Shown piece after piece: positions 1 to 8,764 of a DNA stretch of 64,000 nucleotides. Position 1 is the first letter of the stretch. Each line of letters starts with the position of its first letter. The DNA lies in NCBI GenBank assembly GCA_903935355.1, contig CAIZRK010000034.1:98151-162150 (forward strand). Direction: 5' to 3'. The DNA comes from an uncultured beta proteobacterium (GTDB lineage Bacteria > Pseudomonadota > Gammaproteobacteria > Burkholderiales > Burkholderiaceae). Position numbers and translations under genes: made by a program. The notes under the pieces were generated by a model that was given only the letters and a program-made list of their open reading frames with translations, was not told the origin of the DNA and did no database searches.

Positions 1-1464
1 TTTTTTGAAGTAGCTGTACTTTATTTTTGCTCATCAACGCTACTAAGGTGTCGACTTGCTGCACCAAAAATGGCGTGGCTGGCATTTGGATTAATGTTTG
101 TTGGGGCCATCATGAATAATGTAGCCGTCTATCAAGGAGCATCTAGCGTCATGATGACGTCTTATGTACCTATGATGGCCGCCCCTTCCTTTTATCTTGG
201 TTTGATACTATTTGCGGTTGGCGCATTGATTGCTTGTTTTGTTTTCCTCGGAACCTTAGTAGTAGCCAAGCGAGATAAAACCTATCAGGGCTCTGTACCC
301 TTAGTAACCTTTGGTGCCATTGTGGCCTGCATCATTGCAGTGTTCACCATTACTTCTGGCGCAATCATTCTCATCCCAACATTTTTCATGTCAATTGGTC
401 TGATTGATAGCGTAGACCCGCTTGTCTATCGAACCATTTGGTGGGCTTTTGGTCACTCCTCTCAGCAAATTAACGTGGCTGCACATATCGCTATTTGGTA
501 TGCCATTGCTGCCATTGTTTTTAATGCCAAGCCAATGTCAGAAAGAGTTAGCAGGGGCGCCTTTCTTCTTTACATTCTATTTTTACAACTTGCAAGTGCA
601 CACCATTTATTAGCCGACCCCGGTGTTAGCACTGCCTGGAAAGTTGTGAACACAAGTTACTTTATGTATTTTGCAGTATTGGCGTCTATGATTCATGGCC
701 TTACCATTCCAGGGGCTATTGAAGTTGCTCAGCGTCAAAAAGGTTATACCAATGGATTATTTGAATGGTTACGGAAAGCCCCTTGGGGTAACCCAGTCTT
801 TGCAGGCATGTTTATTTCATTAATTGGCTTTGGCTTTTTAGGTGGAATATCAGGCGTGATGATGGGAACAGAGCAGCTCAATATGATTATTCACAACACT
901 ATTTATGTTCCTGGTCACTTTCACGCTACTGTTGTCATAGGAACTACCCTCTCGTTTATGGCGCTGACATATTTCTTAATTCCAGTCCTGTTTAAACGTG
1001 AAATGATCTCGCCAAAGCTTGCTCAATTGCAACCCTATTTATTTGGTCTCTCAATGTATTTCTTTTGCTTGGTCATGATGGGTGCTGGTACGCTTGGAGT
1101 CTCACGTCGTCATTGGGATATGGCATTTAATGGTGCTCCATTAGCCTATGAATGGCCTGGTGCTGCTTATTTAATGATGGGCTTAGTAGGAATTGCTGGT
1201 GTAGCCGCTATTTCTGGAGGTGCTATATATATCTATGTAACAGTAGGCTCATTACTGTGGGGTAAGCGTCTTTCGACGGGGAATGTGAGCTCTGCTCCCA
1301 CTCCAATTCCTCCTACACCAACTCCAGATGTCGTACAAACCTATGGGTCAGCAGGGTTTGCTGCTCCCGGTACATTCACATTGGCAATCGTATTTTTAGT
1401 TGCATTTATTTTGTATTACTTCATTAACTGGAAGTATTTATCCCAGGTATGGGGGCTTAGCTAG
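1..1464 (+). CDS. B-family heme-copper oxidase subunit I, probable NO reductase (5' partial)
   Basis: The frame is open to the left edge, so the N-terminus and the helix II low-spin heme His lie outside the window. Counting from the Met at base 70, the core metal ligands are visible: H129 in helix VI, the H178-H179 pair exactly 49 residues later, and H283/H285 in PGHFHAT. This spacing is that of B (ba3)-type oxidases. The residue four after H129, which in oxygen-reducing members is the Tyr cross-linked to the CuB His (GHPxVY), is Gln here (FGHSSQQ). Loss of this Tyr is a mark of NO-reducing family members. At least ten membrane helices are seen. Heme O synthase follows 10 bp later. Membership of the superfamily is certain; NO as the substrate is inference supported by the nearby nirS. 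Confidence 0.85.
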   Translation, partial: FFEVAVLYFCSSTLLRCRLAAPKMAWLAFGLMFVGAIMNNVAVYQGASSVMMTSYVPMMAAPSFYLGLILFAVGALIACFVFLGTLVVAKRDKTYQGSVPLVTFGAIVACIIAVFTITSGAIILIPTFFMSIGLIDSVDPLVYRTIWWAFGHSSQQINVAAHIAIWYAIAAIVFNAKPMSERVSRGAFLLYILFLQLASAHHLLADPGVSTAWKVVNTSYFMYFAVLASMIHGLTIPGAIEVAQRQKGYTNGLFEWLRKAPWGNPVFAGMFISLIGFGFLGGISGVMMGTEQLNMIIHNTIYVPGHFHATVVIGTTLSFMALTYFLIPVLFKREMISPKLAQLQPYLFGLSMYFFCLVMMGAGTLGVSRRHWDMAFNGAPLAYEWPGAAYLMMGLVGIAGVAAISGGAIYIYVTVGSLLWGKRLSTGNVSSAPTPIPPTPTPDVVQTYGSAGFAAPGTFTLAIVFLVAFILYYFINWKYLSQVWGLS

Positions 1465-1474
1465 GGCTAAGATC

Positions 1475-2371
1475 ATGAGATCTACATTCACTCACGTCAA
1501 TGTATCGCTCACACATCAAGTGCGAAATGTACTTGGAGTTTTTAAACTGCGAATTGGTGCGATGATTATGATCACCGCCCTAGTAGGGTTGTTAGTCACA
1601 CCCGGGGATCCTCTTACAGTGATTCAATGGCTGGTTATTGCAATAGCTGTTTTTCTATCCTCTGCGAGTGCTGGTGCTTTTAATCAGTATTATGAATATG
1701 AGAATGACCGCTTGATGGCTCGCACCCAAAATCGGGCCTTTGTTTCTGGAGCACTTTCTCGTTCCCCCCTTTGGCTTTGGGTTATTGCCTCATTATTAGC
1801 CGGCTCAGTATTCACAACCTGGGCTGTGATAAATGCTATCTCCGCACTCTTTGTATTTCTGGGAGCATTCTTTTATGCGGTGGTTTATACCGTATGGTTA
1901 AAACGTCGCACTTGGGTCAATATCATTATTGGTGGACTGGCAGGCAGTTTTGCCGTATTGGCTGGTGCTGCTGCCGTTGATCCTCATCTCGGACCACTAC
2001 CGCTTTTATTGGCATTAGTTTTGTTCTTATGGACTCCGCCGCATTTTTGGAGTTTAGCTATTGCAAACCAAGCAGATTATGCTGCCGCAGGCGTACCTAT
2101 GTTACCAGTCGTAGTTGGTCCTAAGCGAGCATCCCAAGTCGTACTCATTAGCACAATTGCACTTGTCTTATCTTCACTTCTGCCAATTTGGTTTGGCGCT
2201 GGACTGATATATCTGATCGGCGCTAGCATGGGCGGAGGCTACTTTATTTATAAAGCTTGGCGCCTTGCTAATTCACCCTCTCGAGCAACTGCGCTTGGAT
2301 CTTTTTTTGCCTCTTTAATCCAATTAAGCTTGCTTCTCGCTGGGGCAAGCCTAGATAGTATTCTGCGTTAG
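1475..2371 (+). CDS. ctaB: Protoheme IX farnesyltransferase (heme O synthase)
   Basis: This UbiA-superfamily membrane enzyme of 298 residues adds a farnesyl group to heme b to give heme O, the precursor of heme A. The prenyl-diphosphate binding motif is NQYYEYENDRLMART, and the second conserved stretch is LWTPPHFWSLAI. About eight membrane helices are predicted by eye. The ATG at 1475 is preferred over one at 1400, which would overlap the oxidase gene by 65 bp and add a non-conserved leader. Together with ctaA at the end of this gene run it implies a dedicated supply of O- or A-type heme for one or both oxidase homologues. Confidence 0.95.
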   Translation: MRSTFTHVNVSLTHQVRNVLGVFKLRIGAMIMITALVGLLVTPGDPLTVIQWLVIAIAVFLSSASAGAFNQYYEYENDRLMARTQNRAFVSGALSRSPLWLWVIASLLAGSVFTTWAVINAISALFVFLGAFFYAVVYTVWLKRRTWVNIIIGGLAGSFAVLAGAAAVDPHLGPLPLLLALVLFLWTPPHFWSLAIANQADYAAAGVPMLPVVVGPKRASQVVLISTIALVLSSLLPIWFGAGLIYLIGASMGGGYFIYKAWRLANSPSRATALGSFFASLIQLSLLLAGASLDSILR

Positions 2372-2379
2372 TCATCTAG

Positions 2380-3342
2380 ATGGAGAGGTTACAGTTATCG
2401 CAGTTCACGCCCTCCTCGCAATTTCACATTAAAAAAGATGATGACCTCCTCATAAGGCAGCGTTATTTACAAAGTATTTTAATATTTATTACAGCTCTAC
2501 TTTTCTTAATCAATCCAGCATTATCTGTTACAAGCACTGTTGCACAGAAAGTATCAGCCAACGGGAATAGTTTTAATGAAGATAGCGCTCTTCGTCTTAG
2601 TCAAGCTGCTATTGGCACCATTCCTTCTGACTATACTTTTTTAGATCGTCAAGAGCGACCCGTTCGTCTTGCTAACTATCGAGGAAAACCACTACTTGTT
2701 AGTTTTATCTATACCGGCTGTTTTCAGATATGCCCCGCCACGACCAAATCCTTAAATGATGCTATCGAAAATTTAAAAAGAACCATTGGAACAGATCAAT
2801 TTAATGTAATTAGCATTGGTTTTAACCAGCCATTTGATTCGCCACAAGCATTGCGTATTTTTGCTTCAAAAAATGATATCAATGCTCCTAATTGGGAGTT
2901 TCTGAGCCCCCATGAATCTATTGTTGAATCGTTGACTCGCGATTTTGGCTTTAGTTATGCCAGCAACCAATCGGGCATTGATCATGTGCTAGAAATTACA
3001 GTGCTAGATGGACAGGGTCGCATTTACTCACAAATCTACGGTGGTAAGCTTGATCCAGAGATAATCAGCGCGCCGATATTACAGCTGCTACGAGGTGCTC
3101 CACTACCACAAGCCTTGAGCCTATCCGATGTAATTAATCGTGTGCGCCTTATCTGCACTGTCTATGATCCGGTTACAGGAAGGTATCGCTACGACTATAG
3201 CCTAATTCTAGAGATTGCCGGAGGCTGTACATTCTTGATAGCGATGCTCTGGCTCTATATTGACGAACGGTTAAAACGTCGCCGCTCACGTAAACAAACG
3301 CTTAAAAATAACGTCTCCGTATGTGTCAGGTCACCCAAGTGA
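2380..3342 (+). CDS. SCO1/SenC/PrrC family copper chaperone
   Basis: SCO proteins deliver copper to heme-copper enzymes, classically to the CuA site. The thioredoxin-fold domain spans about residues 80-240. The copper ligands are present: C114 and C118 in CFQICP and H202 in DHVLEI. A hydrophobic segment at residues 32-50 acts as signal anchor. A second membrane helix near residue 280, followed by a basic tail, is longer than in simple SCO proteins. The gene lies 8 bp after ctaB and overlaps the next gene. Copper delivery to a heme-copper enzyme encoded nearby is inference. The start is the only ATG ahead of the anchor, although its ribosome binding site is weak. Confidence 0.88.
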   Translation: MERLQLSQFTPSSQFHIKKDDDLLIRQRYLQSILIFITALLFLINPALSVTSTVAQKVSANGNSFNEDSALRLSQAAIGTIPSDYTFLDRQERPVRLANYRGKPLLVSFIYTGCFQICPATTKSLNDAIENLKRTIGTDQFNVISIGFNQPFDSPQALRIFASKNDINAPNWEFLSPHESIVESLTRDFGFSYASNQSGIDHVLEITVLDGQGRIYSQIYGGKLDPEIISAPILQLLRGAPLPQALSLSDVINRVRLICTVYDPVTGRYRYDYSLILEIAGGCTFLIAMLWLYIDERLKRRRSRKQTLKNNVSVCVRSPK

Positions 3343-4901
3343 TAAAAGTACCATTACAGCTTAATTCAAACAATCTTGGTAAACTGATTTTTCAGTGGCT
3401 AGATCATATTTTTAATTTAGTATTTGGAGCAAAATTAAATCCACTCTGCCACTTAGGCGCTCTGGGATTTCTACTTTTCTGGATCATTGTCATAAGCGGT
3501 ATTTACTTATACACAATGTTAGACACCTCTGTAGCTGGCGCATATCAGTCAATCAACGATTTATCACTGAAGCAAAGGTATTTAGGGGGCTTACTCCGCA
3601 GCCTCCATCATTACGCGGCAGATAGTTTTATTGTCGTAATGGTCATCCACCTCATTCGAGAATGGGTTTTTGGGCATTATCAAGGATTTCGCCGCTTCTC
3701 CTGGCTAACTGGAGTTCCATTAATACTATTTTCCTTTGCCTGCGGCATCGGTGGCTTCTGGATTAGCTGGGATCAACTAGGGCAATTTTCTGCGCAAGCG
3801 ACTGCTGAATGGCTCGATGCCATTCCCCTATTTGCCTCACCACTTACTAGAAATTTTTTAAGTATAAATACCGTTAGTGATCGCCTTTTTTCATTATTTG
3901 TATTTATTCACCTTGGGCTTCCCTTGTTGTTGTTGTTTGGGTTGTGGTTTCATATCCAAAGAATCAGTTTTGCCAATATTTTTCCACCACGCACCTTATC
4001 TGCGAGCATTTTGGCAACACTCTTCGCGCTTGCTCTACTTAGCCCAGCACAAAGTCACCCTCCTGCAGATCTTGCATTTATACCAACAACCTTAACGATT
4101 GATTGGATTTTATTATTTTCCCACCCCCTGATGTATGTCACATCACCAGTATTTTTATGGGGTTTACTCGTTAGCATTTTAGCCATCTTGCTCTTACTAC
4201 CGTTTTTACCTAGAAGAAATGTGCCCCCCATTGCTAAAGTTGATCCTAGTAACTGCAATGGCTGTCGGCGTTGTTTTAATGATTGCCCCTACGCCGCCAT
4301 CACAATGCTTTCTCATCCACATCATCGCATTGCTAAACAAATGGCTATGGTTGATCCTGATTTATGTGCGAGTTGTGGAATCTGTGTAGGGGCATGCCCA
4401 TCATCTACACCATTTCGTAGTGTTGCTGAACTAGTCACCGGCATCGATCTACCTCATTCTCCCATCACCCATTTGCGGGCGCAACTTCAAAAATCTTTAG
4501 CTCATACAGAAAAAGCGCCAAGAATAGTTGTTTTTGGTTGCGATCATGGTGTTCGTGTCGATACTCTTCGCGACCCAGATATCTGCGCATTTAGCCTTAC
4601 TTGTATTGGCATGCTACCACCATCCTTTATTGAATACGCATTGCGAGATGGCGCATCAGCTGTTTTGATAAGTGGCTGCCAATCAACTGCTTGTGAATTT
4701 AGACTTGGGCAGCGATGGACAGAAAACCGAATCTTAGGAACCCGGGAACCTGCTTTTCGAAATTCAGCATTTCATGTTAATAAGATACAGGTATCTTGGG
4801 CTAATGTAGGAGAAGAAGAAACCCTTAGGGCTGCAATAGAAGAACTTAAAAAAAATATTGGATTCTTTGAAAAATTTATTCCACCTTCAGAAATAACCTA
4901 A
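3321..4901 (+). CDS. Cytochrome b / 2x[4Fe-4S] ferredoxin / MvhD-like fusion protein
   Basis: Three modules are joined in 526 residues. Residues 20-215 are a cytochrome b N-terminal four-helix domain with two His pairs, H96/H110 and H197/H211, each with the 13-residue gap of a bis-heme cytochrome b. After two more helices a bacterial-type ferredoxin follows, with clusters C312/C315/C318/C322 and C349/C352/C355/C359. Residues 400-515 resemble MvhD, the 2Fe-2S subunit linking hydrogenase to heterodisulfide reductase, with Cys at 407, 428, 453 and 458 (SGCQSTAC). No quinol-oxidising Rieske or cytochrome c1 gene is near. The protein probably moves electrons between soluble carriers and membrane hemes. 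The ATG overlaps the SCO gene by 22 bp; a GTG at 3339 making a GTGA overlap is an equally good start. Confidence 0.85.
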   Translation: MCQVTQVIKVPLQLNSNNLGKLIFQWLDHIFNLVFGAKLNPLCHLGALGFLLFWIIVISGIYLYTMLDTSVAGAYQSINDLSLKQRYLGGLLRSLHHYAADSFIVVMVIHLIREWVFGHYQGFRRFSWLTGVPLILFSFACGIGGFWISWDQLGQFSAQATAEWLDAIPLFASPLTRNFLSINTVSDRLFSLFVFIHLGLPLLLLFGLWFHIQRISFANIFPPRTLSASILATLFALALLSPAQSHPPADLAFIPTTLTIDWILLFSHPLMYVTSPVFLWGLLVSILAILLLLPFLPRRNVPPIAKVDPSNCNGCRRCFNDCPYAAITMLSHPHHRIAKQMAMVDPDLCASCGICVGACPSSTPFRSVAELVTGIDLPHSPITHLRAQLQKSLAHTEKAPRIVVFGCDHGVRVDTLRDPDICAFSLTCIGMLPPSFIEYALRDGASAVLISGCQSTACEFRLGQRWTENRILGTREPAFRNSAFHVNKIQVSWANVGEEETLRAAIEELKKNIGFFEKFIPPSEIT

Positions 4902-4902
4902 A

Positions 4903-5421
4903 GTGTATAAGCTAAAGACATTTCAATTGATACGACTATTTGGACAATTTTTGCTCTATGGTGTATTTGCTATCTTTATTGGGGTATTTTCTCAATGGCC
5001 AACCTATCAAGTATTAACTCCTAATCAGGCCATTATTAAGTTAAGCTTTAGCCATCATGGAAAACCGATTTCTGATTGTGAAAAATCAACTGATTCACAA
5101 TTGGCAAAGCTTCCGCCAAATATGCGCGCACCAATTCGCTGTCCACGCGAACGCTCTCCAGTAAATATTGAGTTATCAGTTGATGGGACTATTACTTATC
5201 AACATGCTGCTCTGCCAGCTGGACTCTCTAGGGATGGTGCCTCAGCTGTCTATCACCGGATGGTAGTTAATGCGGGGCCACATCGCATTTTAGCCCGCCT
5301 TAACGACGATATCCGCAAGCCAGATTTATACCAATCTCGTGATGAAGTCATCACTCTAGATCCTGGACAAATCCTAGTCATTGACTTTGATTCAACAAAA
5401 GGCGGAGTAACTTTTCAATGA
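4903..5421 (+). CDS. Membrane-anchored protein of unknown function in oxidase operon
   Basis: This 172-residue protein is not recognised. It starts with GTG one base after the preceding stop and ends in an ATGA overlap with the divergent oxidase gene, so it is translationally coupled on both sides. One N-terminal membrane helix (about residues 10-32) is followed by a soluble domain, presumably periplasmic, rich in beta-strand patterns. Two Cys lie in the domain (SDCEKS and IRCPRE), with a neighbouring HH in SFSHHGK. It could be a small accessory subunit of the oxidase complex, in the way small subunits accompany other heme-copper enzymes. That is inference from position only. Confidence 0.75.
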   Translation: MYKLKTFQLIRLFGQFLLYGVFAIFIGVFSQWPTYQVLTPNQAIIKLSFSHHGKPISDCEKSTDSQLAKLPPNMRAPIRCPRERSPVNIELSVDGTITYQHAALPAGLSRDGASAVYHRMVVNAGPHRILARLNDDIRKPDLYQSRDEVITLDPGQILVIDFDSTKGGVTFQ

Positions 5422-6860
5422 CCCACAAATTAGATACCTGTTTTGGCCATCAACCAATACTTACTGGCGTATCTAACCTTAAAGATGTGTATTTTTCTAT
5501 ACCAATTCCTGTAGATGCTCGACGTCTTTTAGCGCGTGGCTGGCTTTGGCTTGGCTTACTCGCACTGATTTCTTCCGGAGTATTTTCATTACTATTAGTA
5601 GCCTCCCGAACTCCGGGTATTAACCAAATTCTTCCAGGTAGCGATTTTTTTAAAACAGCTCTCGTTCTTCATGTTGATTTATCAGTTTTGGTGTGGTTTG
5701 TGGCTTTTGCTGGTTTATTGTGGAGTATCAATGGCAATCGCATTGGCATCCTATGGGGCTGGACTGCGTTGGTCTTATCTGGTATTGGTACCGGCGTCAT
5801 GTCGATCTCCGCTTTTGTTGCACAAGGTGATCCCATCATGGCAAATTACATACCCGTTATTAATAACAAGTTATTTATTTCTGGACTACTCGTTTTCGCT
5901 CTAGGTTCAGCAGTGTTGGTCATGCGTGGATTGCTTAGCGCTCCCAAAGTGGGTTTACTCAAAGATGGGGCTAGCGCCCTCCGTTTTGGTACCAATGCAA
6001 GTACGATTGCTTCTGCAATTGCACTGCTTGCCTTTGGGTGGTCTTTCGCCACACTTTCACAAAACATCAGCGGTAAAGCGTATTATGAAATCTTGTTTTG
6101 GGGTGGTGGCCATACTCTTCAATTTACTTGGACACTACTGATGTTGGTATCTTGGTTGTGGCTTGGTAGTGCTTGTGGTGCTCGCACACTACTCTCACCT
6201 CGACTAACGACGCTAATGTTTGCCTTGGCATTAGCTAGTGTATTTGTTACTCCTTATGCCTATCTTGCATATGATGTGACTACAGTCGAGCATCGTAATC
6301 TACATACTTGGGCGATGCGCTTAGGGGGTGGTCTCGCAATAGGTCCAATTGCGCTATCTTTATGTTTTGGTTTATGGCACGCCTCCATCACTAATGACAC
6401 CACTAAACCATTAAGATCGGCACTCATTGCCTCTATGTGCTTATTTGCTGCGGGCGGCTTTATCGGTGCCCTTATTAGTGGCAATAACGTCAAAATTCCA
6501 GCACACTATCATGGCTGTATTGTGGGAGTGACGCTCGCATTCATGGGCTTGGTCTACCATCTTCTACCCCAACTGGGATACGGTGCTGTACGCGGTAAAT
6601 TGGCCAACACTCAACCTTACATCTACGGCATTGGCCAATTTATACACATCATTGGATTGGTATGGTCTGGAGGTTATGGGGTTCAGCGTAAAGTAGCCGG
6701 GGCCGATCAAGTACTCCGCAGCACTGGCGAAATTGCGGGCATGGGCTTAATGGGGATTGGTGGGCTTGGGGCGATTATTGGTGGATTGTTGTTTATAGTG
6801 ATTGTCATTTCATCGGTCCGAAATCCCGCCCCTCATCCTATCAAAGATTTGCCTTTTTGA
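5418..6860 (+). CDS. Divergent heme-copper oxidase subunit I homologue, atypical metal site
   Basis: This protein has 480 residues and about twelve hydrophobic helices. Superfamily landmarks are H85 in helix II (low-spin heme), H232 in FWGGGHTLQF of helix VI, and H363/H365 in IPAHYHGCIVG of helix X. The active-site Tyr position (H232+4) is Phe, with Gln at +3. The adjacent His-His pair expected about 50 residues after H232 is absent; only EHRNLH, with H292 and H296, lies nearby. It therefore cannot be a standard oxygen reductase and may be an NO reductase-like or otherwise altered enzyme. It overlaps the genes on both sides by 4 bp (ATGA), which places it at the centre of the operon. Confidence 0.8.
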   Translation: MTHKLDTCFGHQPILTGVSNLKDVYFSIPIPVDARRLLARGWLWLGLLALISSGVFSLLLVASRTPGINQILPGSDFFKTALVLHVDLSVLVWFVAFAGLLWSINGNRIGILWGWTALVLSGIGTGVMSISAFVAQGDPIMANYIPVINNKLFISGLLVFALGSAVLVMRGLLSAPKVGLLKDGASALRFGTNASTIASAIALLAFGWSFATLSQNISGKAYYEILFWGGGHTLQFTWTLLMLVSWLWLGSACGARTLLSPRLTTLMFALALASVFVTPYAYLAYDVTTVEHRNLHTWAMRLGGGLAIGPIALSLCFGLWHASITNDTTKPLRSALIASMCLFAAGGFIGALISGNNVKIPAHYHGCIVGVTLAFMGLVYHLLPQLGYGAVRGKLANTQPYIYGIGQFIHIIGLVWSGGYGVQRKVAGADQVLRSTGEIAGMGLMGIGGLGAIIGGLLFIVIVISSVRNPAPHPIKDLPF

Positions 6861-8764
6861 TGATTACCCGCTTTCAGACTCTATTACAGTGGATCTTTAT
6901 GCACACAGAAGCACTATTTAACCGTGCCTTTGGTGATCAATTTAATCCCTTGTACCATCTTGGCGCCATCACTTTTTTTCTGTTTTGGGTTGTTTCTACA
7001 TCTGGCATATACCTTTACGCTTTTTTTGAAACAGGCGTTGCAGATGCTTATGCTTCAGTAGAGTCAATTACCCATCTACAGTGGTTTTTTGGTGGCATCT
7101 TGCGCAGCATTCATCGCTATGCCTCTGATGCAATGGTATTGACGATGTTATTACACATGGTGCGCTATTTTGCATTTGATCGCTTTCGTGGTTTTCGTTG
7201 GTTTTCATGGATTACAGGTGTGGCGCTCATTTGGCTTATCTATATTTCAGGTATTAACGGTTTCATGTTGCCATGGGATAAGCTCGCTCAGTTTGTGATT
7301 GTCACATCCTTTGAATGGCTCGATTCATTACCAAGCTTTGGGGGTACCTTAAACCGCAATTTTATCTACCCCAGTAGTGTTACTGATCGTTTTTTTTCAC
7401 TATTAGCCTTCATGCATATTGGAATTTCATTAGTAGTGTTATTAGTGATGCTTATTCATATACAGCGAGTTCCAAAGGCCAAAACAACCCCGCCCAAAGC
7501 GATTGTCATTAGTCTGCTAGTCAGTTTATTAAGTCTATCGCTCATTAAACCAATTCTTAGTCAAATAGGACCAGCAAACTTAAGTGTTGCAGTAAGCCAA
7601 ATCAATCTTGATTGGTTTTATCTAGCAATCTTTCCCCTCTTATACGAAGAATCACTTTTACTCATGTGGGGTTTGGTTATATTCATCACCATTACAATCG
7701 CAGCACTTCCCTGGACGTCTTTTCGCCTAAATCGACAAGCTAGAGGCGTCTTCCAAATGATAGCAAAAGGTAGTACAGTGCCTATCACCATTCGGACTAG
7801 TGAAACCTTGCTAGACGCTGGCCTGCGTCAAGGTATGGATCTACTTTATGAGTGCCGTAATGGTGGATGTGGAATTTGTATTTGCACAATCACGCATGGG
7901 GAGGTCAATCATGGCTTATATCAACGTAGCGTACTAACTGAAGCGATGAGATCGCAGGGTAAAGCATTGATGTGTTGTGCTACTCCACTTTCGAATCTCG
8001 CAATTGAAGTAAATAATAATCCTCTTATAGCCCACCAATCGATGAAAACTTATACTGGGCAAGTAAAGTCTATAGAGCGAATCAGCCCCAATCTTATTAT
8101 CTTAATAATTACTTTGCCAGATGAGGAAAGAATTGATTTTATTGCCGGTCAATATATCAATATTATTTTAGAAGATGGTCGACGGCGCGCATTTTCCTTT
8201 GCAAATTCTCCGCATAATAATAGTGTCATTGAGCTACATATTCGCCGTATACCAAATGGGTTTTTTACCAACGTAGTATTTACAGAACTTAAAGTGGGTG
8301 ATTACCTTCAATTTGAAGGCCCTTTGGGTAAATTTAAATTAAATGACAGTAAGTTGCCTATAATTTTTATTGCTGCCTCAACTGGTTTTGGCCCCATTAA
8401 GAGCATTATTGAAGATGCTTTTTACCGTGGCATTACAAGACCAATGTGGCTTTATTGGGGTGTTCGTAAACTAGAAGATTTGTATATGCTCGATCTACTA
8501 GAAGACTGGGAACGAGAAAATCCTCATTTTCATGCGGTGCCTGTAATATCCGAAGCAATTTCAGAAAACGTCTGGTTAGGGCGTCAAGGCTTAGTTCATG
8601 AAGTGGTATTGCAAGATTTTCCTAATCTGATTGGACATGAAATGTACGTGTGCGGTTCTTTGCAAATGGTTGATTGCGTAGTACCAGCTTTTATTGCCCA
8701 AGGATTAGAGGAGGATGCTTGCTTTTCAGATGTATTTCTACCATCCAAATCAATGAGTGTCTAG
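6857..8764 (+). CDS. Cytochrome b / [2Fe-2S] ferredoxin / FAD-NAD(P)H reductase fusion
   Basis: This 635-residue chain carries a whole electron pathway. Residues 10-205 form a cytochrome b domain with His pairs H86/H100 and H187/H201. After further membrane helices, a plant-type ferredoxin domain shows C333, C338 and C341 (CRNGGCGIC) and a fourth Cys at 373 or 374. Residues 393-630 are a ferredoxin-reductase module, with an FAD motif RRAFSFAN in place of the usual RxYS, a nucleotide-binding ASTGFGP loop and the C-terminal YVCGS motif. The membrane part resembles that of the protein encoded at 3321, so the two probably arose by duplication. A route NAD(P)H to FAD to 2Fe-2S to two b hemes, then to quinone or directly to the oxidase, is inferred. 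Confidence 0.87.
   Translation: MMITRFQTLLQWIFMHTEALFNRAFGDQFNPLYHLGAITFFLFWVVSTSGIYLYAFFETGVADAYASVESITHLQWFFGGILRSIHRYASDAMVLTMLLHMVRYFAFDRFRGFRWFSWITGVALIWLIYISGINGFMLPWDKLAQFVIVTSFEWLDSLPSFGGTLNRNFIYPSSVTDRFFSLLAFMHIGISLVVLLVMLIHIQRVPKAKTTPPKAIVISLLVSLLSLSLIKPILSQIGPANLSVAVSQINLDWFYLAIFPLLYEESLLLMWGLVIFITITIAALPWTSFRLNRQARGVFQMIAKGSTVPITIRTSETLLDAGLRQGMDLLYECRNGGCGICICTITHGEVNHGLYQRSVLTEAMRSQGKALMCCATPLSNLAIEVNNNPLIAHQSMKTYTGQVKSIERISPNLIILIITLPDEERIDFIAGQYINIILEDGRRRAFSFANSPHNNSVIELHIRRIPNGFFTNVVFTELKVGDYLQFEGPLGKFKLNDSKLPIIFIAASTGFGPIKSIIEDAFYRGITRPMWLYWGVRKLEDLYMLDLLEDWERENPHFHAVPVISEAISENVWLGRQGLVHEVVLQDFPNLIGHEMYVCGSLQMVDCVVPAFIAQGLEEDACFSDVFLPSKSMSV

Noticed and set aside
1400..1474. 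Upstream start of the ctaB frame at 1400
   Set aside because: It overlaps the oxidase gene by 65 bp and adds residues unlike CtaB; the ATG at 1475 gives the normal N-terminus.
4500..4860. MvhD-like domain as evidence for a hydrogenase
   Set aside because: No hydrogenase large or small subunit lies in the window; the domain is only an electron-transfer module here.
3321..8764. The two cytochrome b genes as part of a cytochrome bc1 complex
   Set aside because: No Rieske or cytochrome c1 gene is near, and both are fused to ferredoxin-type modules not found in bc1 complexes.
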